Positions 53,301 through 61,955 of a stretch of DNA of 64,000 nucleotides are shown piece after piece. The position numbers were made by a program, and so were the translations under genes. This stretch comes from Calliopsis andreniformis (lineage: Eukaryota > Arthropoda > Insecta > Hymenoptera > Andrenidae). The notes below the pieces were generated by a model that saw only the letters and a list, made by a program, of their open reading frames with translations, searched no databases and was not told where the DNA came from. The stretch is from the NCBI RefSeq assembly GCF_051401765.1, contig NW_027480423.1, positions 3,162,001 to 3,226,000 on the forward strand, in the 5' to 3' direction. Numbering within the stretch: the stretch's first letter is position 1; the number at the start of each line of letters is the position of its first letter.

Positions 53301-56145
53301 AACGCCAGATGCATAAAATACAATATAAACACAACAGTTTTTCCATCGTATAAAACGAATAATTGCTACCAGTATGGAAGTGATGGTCATTTCTACGTTC
53401 CGGGCAACCTAGGCCTCACTCTAGGGCGTTGTTCCACCAGATTGAATAGTTAGGGCCTAAGAAATCAACGCCAGAAGCATAAAATTCAATATAAATATAA
53501 CAGTTTTTCTATCGTATAAAACGAATAATTTCAACCAGTGTGAATGTTATGTTCATTTCTACATTCCGAGCAACCTAGGTTTCACTCTAGGGCGTTGATC
53601 CACCAGTTAGAATAGTTAGGCCCTTAGAAGTCAGCGCCAGAAGCATAAAATTCAATAAAGATGCAACAGTTTTTCCATCGTATAGCAGGAATAACTGCAA
53701 ACAGTGTGAAAGTACTGGTCATTTCTACGTTCCGGGTAACCTAGGCTTCACTCTAGGGCGTTGTTCCACCAGATCGAACAGTTAGGGCCTAAGAAGGCAA
53801 CGCCAGAAGCATAAAATACAGTATAAATATAACAGTTTTTCCATCGTATAAAACGAATAATAGCAACCAGTGTGAAGGTTATGGTCATTTCTACGTTCCG
53901 GGCAACCTAGGCTTCACCCCAGGTCGTTGTTCCACCAGAACGAATAGTTAGGCCCTAAGAAGTGAACGCCAGCTGCATAAAATACAATATAAATACAACA
54001 GTTCTTCCATCATATAAAACGAATAATTGCTACCAGTATGAAAGTTATGGTCATTTCTACGTTCCGGGCAACCTAGGCTTCACTCTATGGCGTTTTTCCA
54101 CCACATCTAATAGCTACGGCCTCAGAAGTCAACGGCTGAAGCATAAAATACAATAAAAATACAACAGTCTTTCCATCCTATAACAGGAATAATTGCAACC
54201 CGTGTGAAAGTGATGGTCATTTCTACGTTCCGGGCAACCTAGGCTTCACTCTAGGGCGTTGATCCACCAGATAGAATAGGTAGGGCCATAGAAGTCTACG
54301 CCCGAAGCATAAAATACAATAAATATACATGAGTTTTTCCATCGTATATCAGGAATAATTGCAACCAGTGTGAAAGTGATGGTCATTTCTAAGGTTCCGG
54401 GCAACGTAGGCTTCACGCTAGGGCGTTGTTCCAACAGATTGAATAGTTAGGGCCTAAGAAATCAACGCCAGAAGCATAAAATTCAATATAAATATAACAG
54501 TTTTTCCATCGTATAAAACGCATAATTTCAACCAGTGTGAATGTTATGGTCATTTGTACATTCCGAGCAACCTAGGCTTCACTCTAGGGCGTTGATCCAC
54601 CAGTTAGAATAGTTAGGGCCTTAGAGGTTAATGCCCGAAGCATAAAATGCAATAAAAATGCAACAGTTTTTCCATCGTGTAGCAGGAATAACTGCAAACA
54701 GTGTGAAAGTACTGGTCATTTCTACGTTCCGGGTAACCTAGGCTTCACTCTAGGGCGTTGTTCCACCAGATCGAACAGTTAGGGCCTAAGATGGCAACGC
54801 CAGAAGCATAAAATACAATAGAAATATAACAGTTTTTCCATCGTATAGAACGAATAATAGCAACCAGTGTGAAAGTTAACGTCATTTCTACTTTCCGGGC
54901 AACCTAGGCTTCACCCTAGGGCGTTGCGCCAATAGATTGAATAGTTAGGGCCTTAGAAGTCAACGCCCGATGCATAAAATACAAAATAAGAAGAACAGTT
55001 TTTCCATCGTGTAAAACGAATAATTGCTACCGGTGTGAAAGTTATGGTCATTTCTACGTTGCGGTCAACCGAGGCTTCACCCCAGGTCGTTGTTCCACCA
55101 GAACGAATAGTTAGGCCCTAAGATGTGAACGCCAGCTGCATAAAATACAATATAAATACAACAGTTCTTCCATCATATAACAGGAATAATTGCAACCAGT
55201 TTGAAAGTGATGGTCATTTCTACGTTCCCGGCAACCTAGGCTTCACTCTAGGGCGTTGCTCCAACAGATCGAATAGCTAGGGCCTTAGAAGTCAACGCCC
55301 GAAGCTTAAAATGCAATAAAAATACAACAGTGTTTACATCATATAACAGGAATAATTGCAAACAGTTTGAAAGTGATGGCAAATTCTACGTTCCGCGCTA
55401 CCTAGGCTTCACTCCAGGGCGTTGCTCCACCAGATCGAATAGTTACGGCCTAACAAGTCAACGCCAGAAGCATAAAATACGATATAAATACAACAGCTTT
55501 TCCATCGTATGAAACGAACAATTGCAACCAGTGTGAAAGTTATGGTCATTACTACGTTCCGGGAAACCTAGGCTTCACCCCAGGTCGTTGTTCCACCAGA
55601 TCGAATAGTTAGGGCCTAAGAAGTGAACGCCAGAAGCATAAAATACAATATAAATACAACAGTTTTTCCATCGTATTAAACGAATAATTGCAACCAGTAT
55701 GAAAGTTAACGTCATTTCTACTTTCCGGGCAACCTAGGCTTCACTCTATGGCGTTCTTCCACTACATCGAATAGCAACGGCCTCAGAAGTCAACGGCTGA
55801 AGCATAAAATACAATAAAAATACAACAGTCTTTCCGTCCTATAACAGGAATAATTGCAACCCGTGTGAAAGTGATGGTCATTTGTACGTTCCAGGCAACC
55901 AAGTCTTCACTCTAGGGCGTTGTTCCACCAGATCGAATTGTTAGGGCCTAAGAAGTCAGCGCTAGAAGCATAAAATTCAATAAAGATGCAACAGTTTTTC
56001 CATCGTATAGCAGGAATAACTGCAAACAGTGTGAAAGTACTGGTCATTTCTACGTTCCCGGTAACCTAGGCTTCACCCTAGGGCGTTGTTCCACCAGATC
56101 GAACAGTTAGGGCCTAAGAAGGCAACGCCAGAAGCATAAAATACA
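50336..56145. repeat. 5810 bp tandem duplication, copy 1 (35 monomers)
   Basis: Exactly 35 x 166 bp, followed directly by an apparently identical copy. I compared the two copies line by line and found no substitution or indel. Diagnostic variants shared include CAGAGCAAGCAGCTAGGG (50949), TTCCATCTTATAAATCG (51349), AAATACATGAG-type text near 54325, and TTTCTAAGGTTCCGGG (54387). The breakpoint lies at about monomer position 43, in the A/T-rich part. A 9-base ATATAAATA is present at the left edge, at the middle and at the right edge. Confidence 0.93.
51953..54262. repeat. Nested 6-monomer repeat (996 bp), two full copies plus about two monomers
   Basis: Copies start at 51953, 52949 and 53945, exactly 996 bp (6 x 166) apart. 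Each opens with a monomer bearing AACGCCAGCAGC or AACGCCAGCTGC and GTTCTTCCATCATATAAAAC, ending in CTATGGCGTT. Each full copy then runs through AATTTCAACCAGTGTGAATG and TTCAATAAAGATGCAACAG monomers. The third copy breaks off near 54262, where TAGGTAGGGCCATAG begins. Copies 2 and 3 share CCAGCTGCATAAAATAC and GGCGTTTTTCC, so they are closer to each other than to copy 1. Confidence 0.85.
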
Positions 56146-59100
56146 ATATAAATACAACAGCTTTTCCATCATATAAAACAAATAATTGCAACCAGTGTGA
56201 AAGTTATGGTCATTTCTACATTCCGTGCAACCTAGGCTTCACTCTAGGGCGTTGCTCCACTAGATCAAAAAGTTAGGGCCTTAGAAGTCAGCGCCCGAAC
56301 CATAAAATGCAAAAAAAATACAACAGTGTATCCATCATATAACAGGAATAATTGCAACCAGTTTGAAAGTGATGGCCAATTCTACGTTACGGGCAACCTA
56401 GGCTTCACTCTAGGGCGTTGCTCCACCAGATGGAATAGTTAGTGCCTTAGAAGTCAACGCCAGAAGCATAAAATACAATATAAATACAACAGTTTTTCCA
56501 TTGTATAAAACGAATAATTGCAACCAGTTTGAAGGTGATGGCCAATTCTACCTTCCGGACAACCTAGGTTTCACTCTAGGGCGTTGCTCCACCAGATCGA
56601 ATAGTTAGTGCCTTAGAAGTCATCGCCCGAAGCATAAAACACAATATAAGTACAACAGTTTTTCCATCGTATAAAATGAATAATTGCAAACATTGCGAAA
56701 GTAATGGTCATTCCACGTTCCGGGCAACCTAGGCGTCACTCTAGGGCGTTGCTCCACCAGAGCAAGCAGCTAGGGCCTTAGAAGTCAACGCCCGAAGCAT
56801 AAAATACAATATAAATATAACAGTTTTTCCATCGTATAGAACGAATAATAGCACCCAGTGTGAAAGTTATTGTCATTTCTACTTTCCACGCAACCTAGAC
56901 TTCACCCTAGGGCGTTGCTCTAACAGATTGAATAGTTAGGACCTTAGAAGTCAATGCCCGAAGCATAAAATGCAATATAAGTACAACAGTTTTTCCATCG
57001 TATAAAATGAATAATTGCAACCAGTATGAAACTTATGGTCATTTCTACTTTCCGAGCAACCTAGGCTTCACCCTAGGGCGTAGCTCCACCAGATCGAATA
57101 GTGACGGCCTAAGAAGTCAATGCCAGAAGAATAAAATACGATATAAATACAACAGCTTTTCCATCTTATAAATCGAATAATTGCAACCAGTATGAAAGTT
57201 AACGTCATTCCTACTTTCCGGGCAACCTAGACTTCACCCTAGGGCGTTGCTCTAACAGATTGAATAGTTAGGACCTTATAAGTCAATGCCCGAAGCATAA
57301 AATGCAATAAAAATACAACAGTTTTTCCATCATATAACAGGAATAATTGCAACCAGTTTGAAAGGGATGGTCATTTCTACGTTCCCGGCAATCTAGGCTT
57401 CACTCTAGGGCGTTGCTCCAACAGATCGAATAGTTAGGGCCTTAGAAGTCAACGCCCGAAGCTTAAAATGCAATAAAAATACAACACAGTTTACATCATA
57501 TAACAGGAATAATTGCAAACAGTTTGAAAGTGATAGCCAATTCTACGTTCCGCGCTACCTAGGCTTCACTCCAGGGCGTTGCTCCACCAGATCGAATAGT
57601 TACGGCCTAACAAGTCAACGCCAGAAGCATAAAATACGATATAAATACAACAGCTTTTCCATCGTATAAAACGAACAATTGCAACCAGTGTGAAAGTAAT
57701 GGTCATTACTACGTTCCGGGAAACCTAGGCTTCACCCCAGGTCGTTGTTCCACCAGATCGAATAGTTAGCGCCTAAGAAGTGAACGCCAGCAGCATAAAA
57801 TACAATATAAATACAACAGTTCTTCCATCATATAAAACGAATAATTGCAACCAGTATGAAAGTTATGGTCATTTCTACGTTCCGGGCAACCCAGGCTTCA
57901 CTCTATGGCGTTCTTCCACCACATCGAATAGCTACGGCCTCAGAAGTCAACGCCTGAAGCATAAAATAAAATAAAAGTACAACAGTCTTTCCATCCTAGA
58001 ACAGGAATAATTGCAACCAGTTTGAAAGTGATGGTCATTTCTACGTTCCGGGCAACCTAGGCTTCACTCTAGGGCGTTGCTCCACCAGATCGAATAGTTA
58101 GTGCCTTAGAGGTCAACGCCAGATTCATAAAATACAACATAAACGCAACAGTTTTTCCATCGCATCAAACGAATAATTGCTACCTGTATGGAAGTGATGG
58201 ACATTTCTACGTTCCGGGCAACCTAGGCCCCACTCTAGGGCGTTGTTCCACCAGATTGAATAGTTAGGGCCTAAGAAATCAACGCCAGAAGCATAAAATT
58301 CAATATGAATATAACAGTTTTTCCATCGTATAAAACGAATAATTTCAACCAGTGTGAATGTTATGGTCATTTCTACATCCCGAGCTACCTAGGCTTCACT
58401 CTAGGGCGTTGATCCACCAGATAGAATAGTTAGGGCCTTAGAAGTCAGCGCCAGAAGCATAAAATTCAATAAAGATGCAACAGTTTTTCAATCGTATAGC
58501 AGGAATAACTGCAAACAGTGTGAAAGTACTGGTCATTTCTACGTTCCGGGTAACCTAGGCTTCACTCTAGGGCGTTGTTCCACCAGATCGAACAGTTAGG
58601 GCCTAAGAAGGCAACGCCAGAAGCATAAAATACACTATAAATATAACACTTTTTCCATCGTATAAAACGAATAATAGCAACCAGTGTGAAAGTTATGGTC
58701 ATTTCTACGTTCCGGGCAACCTAGGCTTCACCCCAGGTCGTTGTTCCACCAGAACGAATAGTTAGGCCCTAAGATGTGAACGCCAGCTGCATAAAATACA
58801 ATATAAATACAACAGTTCTTCCATCATATAAAACGAATAATTGCTACCAGTATGAAAGTTATGGTCATTTCTACGTTCCGGGCAACCTAGGCTTCAGTCT
58901 ATGGCGTTTTTCCACCACATCGAATAGCTACGGCCTCAGAAGTCAACGCCTGAAGCATAAAATACAATAAAAATACAACAGTCTTTCCATCCTATAACAG
59001 GAATAATTGCAACCCGTGTGAAAGTGATGGTCATTTCTACGTTCCGGGCAACCTAGTCTTCACTCTAGGGCGTTGCTCCACCAGATCGAATAGTTAGTGC

Positions 59101-61955
59101 CTTAGAAGTCAACGCCAGATGCATAAAATACAATATAAACACAACAGTTTTTCCATCGTATAAAACGAATAATTGCTACCAGTATGGAAGTGATGGTCAT
59201 TTCTACGTTCCGGGCAACCTAGGCCTCACTCTAGGGCGTTGTTCCACCAGATTGAATAGTTAGGGCCTAAGAAATCAACGCCAGAAGCATAAAATTCAAT
59301 ATAAATATAACAGTTTTTCTATCGTATAAAACGAATAATTTCAACCAGTGTGAATGTTATGTTCATTTCTACATTCCGAGCAACCTAGGTTTCACTCTAG
59401 GGCGTTGATCCACCAGTTAGAATAGTTAGGCCCTTAGAAGTCAGCGCCAGAAGCATAAAATTCAATAAAGATGCAACAGTTTTTCCATCGTATAGCAGGA
59501 ATAACTGCAAACAGTGTGAAAGTACTGGTCATTTCTACGTTCCGGGTAACCTAGGCTTCACTCTAGGGCGTTGTTCCACCAGATCGAACAGTTAGGGCCT
59601 AAGAAGGCAACGCCAGAAGCATAAAATACAGTATAAATATAACAGTTTTTCCATCGTATAAAACGAATAATAGCAACCAGTGTGAAGGTTATGGTCATTT
59701 CTACGTTCCGGGCAACCTAGGCTTCACCCCAGGTCGTTGTTCCACCAGAACGAATAGTTAGGCCCTAAGAAGTGAACGCCAGCTGCATAAAATACAATAT
59801 AAATACAACAGTTCTTCCATCATATAAAACGAATAATTGCTACCAGTATGAAAGTTATGGTCATTTCTACGTTCCGGGCAACCTAGGCTTCACTCTATGG
59901 CGTTTTTCCACCACATCTAATAGCTACGGCCTCAGAAGTCAACGGCTGAAGCATAAAATACAATAAAAATACAACAGTCTTTCCATCCTATAACAGGAAT
60001 AATTGCAACCCGTGTGAAAGTGATGGTCATTTCTACGTTCCGGGCAACCTAGGCTTCACTCTAGGGCGTTGATCCACCAGATAGAATAGGTAGGGCCATA
60101 GAAGTCTACGCCCGAAGCATAAAATACAATAAATATACATGAGTTTTTCCATCGTATATCAGGAATAATTGCAACCAGTGTGAAAGTGATGGTCATTTCT
60201 AAGGTTCCGGGCAACGTAGGCTTCACGCTAGGGCGTTGTTCCAACAGATTGAATAGTTAGGGCCTAAGAAATCAACGCCAGAAGCATAAAATTCAATATA
60301 AATATAACAGTTTTTCCATCGTATAAAACGCATAATTTCAACCAGTGTGAATGTTATGGTCATTTGTACATTCCGAGCAACCTAGGCTTCACTCTAGGGC
60401 GTTGATCCACCAGTTAGAATAGTTAGGGCCTTAGAGGTTAATGCCCGAAGCATAAAATGCAATAAAAATGCAACAGTTTTTCCATCGTGTAGCAGGAATA
60501 ACTGCAAACAGTGTGAAAGTACTGGTCATTTCTACGTTCCGGGTAACCTAGGCTTCACTCTAGGGCGTTGTTCCACCAGATCGAACAGTTAGGGCCTAAG
60601 ATGGCAACGCCAGAAGCATAAAATACAATAGAAATATAACAGTTTTTCCATCGTATAGAACGAATAATAGCAACCAGTGTGAAAGTTAACGTCATTTCTA
60701 CTTTCCGGGCAACCTAGGCTTCACCCTAGGGCGTTGCGCCAATAGATTGAATAGTTAGGGCCTTAGAAGTCAACGCCCGATGCATAAAATACAAAATAAG
60801 AAGAACAGTTTTTCCATCGTGTAAAACGAATAATTGCTACCGGTGTGAAAGTTATGGTCATTTCTACGTTGCGGTCAACCGAGGCTTCACCCCAGGTCGT
60901 TGTTCCACCAGAACGAATAGTTAGGCCCTAAGATGTGAACGCCAGCTGCATAAAATACAATATAAATACAACAGTTCTTCCATCATATAACAGGAATAAT
61001 TGCAACCAGTTTGAAAGTGATGGTCATTTCTACGTTCCCGGCAACCTAGGCTTCACTCTAGGGCGTTGCTCCAACAGATCGAATAGCTAGGGCCTTAGAA
61101 GTCAACGCCCGAAGCTTAAAATGCAATAAAAATACAACAGTGTTTACATCATATAACAGGAATAATTGCAAACAGTTTGAAAGTGATGGCAAATTCTACG
61201 TTCCGCGCTACCTAGGCTTCACTCCAGGGCGTTGCTCCACCAGATCGAATAGTTACGGCCTAACAAGTCAACGCCAGAAGCATAAAATACGATATAAATA
61301 CAACAGCTTTTCCATCGTATGAAACGAACAATTGCAACCAGTGTGAAAGTTATGGTCATTACTACGTTCCGGGAAACCTAGGCTTCACCCCAGGTCGTTG
61401 TTCCACCAGATCGAATAGTTAGGGCCTAAGAAGTGAACGCCAGAAGCATAAAATACAATATAAATACAACAGTTTTTCCATCGTATTAAACGAATAATTG
61501 CAACCAGTATGAAAGTTAACGTCATTTCTACTTTCCGGGCAACCTAGGCTTCACTCTATGGCGTTCTTCCACTACATCGAATAGCAACGGCCTCAGAAGT
61601 CAACGGCTGAAGCATAAAATACAATAAAAATACAACAGTCTTTCCGTCCTATAACAGGAATAATTGCAACCCGTGTGAAAGTGATGGTCATTTGTACGTT
61701 CCAGGCAACCAAGTCTTCACTCTAGGGCGTTGTTCCACCAGATCGAATTGTTAGGGCCTAAGAAGTCAGCGCTAGAAGCATAAAATTCAATAAAGATGCA
61801 ACAGTTTTTCCATCGTATAGCAGGAATAACTGCAAACAGTGTGAAAGTACTGGTCATTTCTACGTTCCCGGTAACCTAGGCTTCACCCTAGGGCGTTGTT
61901 CCACCAGATCGAACAGTTAGGGCCTAAGAAGGCAACGCCAGAAGCATAAAATACA
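56146..61955. repeat. 5810 bp tandem duplication, copy 2 (35 monomers)
   Basis: Same sequence as 50336-56145 at a constant offset of 5810 bp. Agreement begins after the ATACAATATAAAT/ATGCGATATAAAT difference at the left edge. It ends at about 61964, where the downstream text reads AATATAACAG instead of AATACAACAG. Either a very recent duplication or an assembly duplication would give this picture. Confidence 0.93.
57763..60072. repeat. Second instance of the nested 6-monomer repeat
   Basis: The same nested arrangement carried inside the second 5810 bp copy, with unit starts at 57763, 58759 and 59755. It is identical to 51953-54262, so the 6-monomer expansion came before the 5810 bp duplication. 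Confidence 0.85.
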
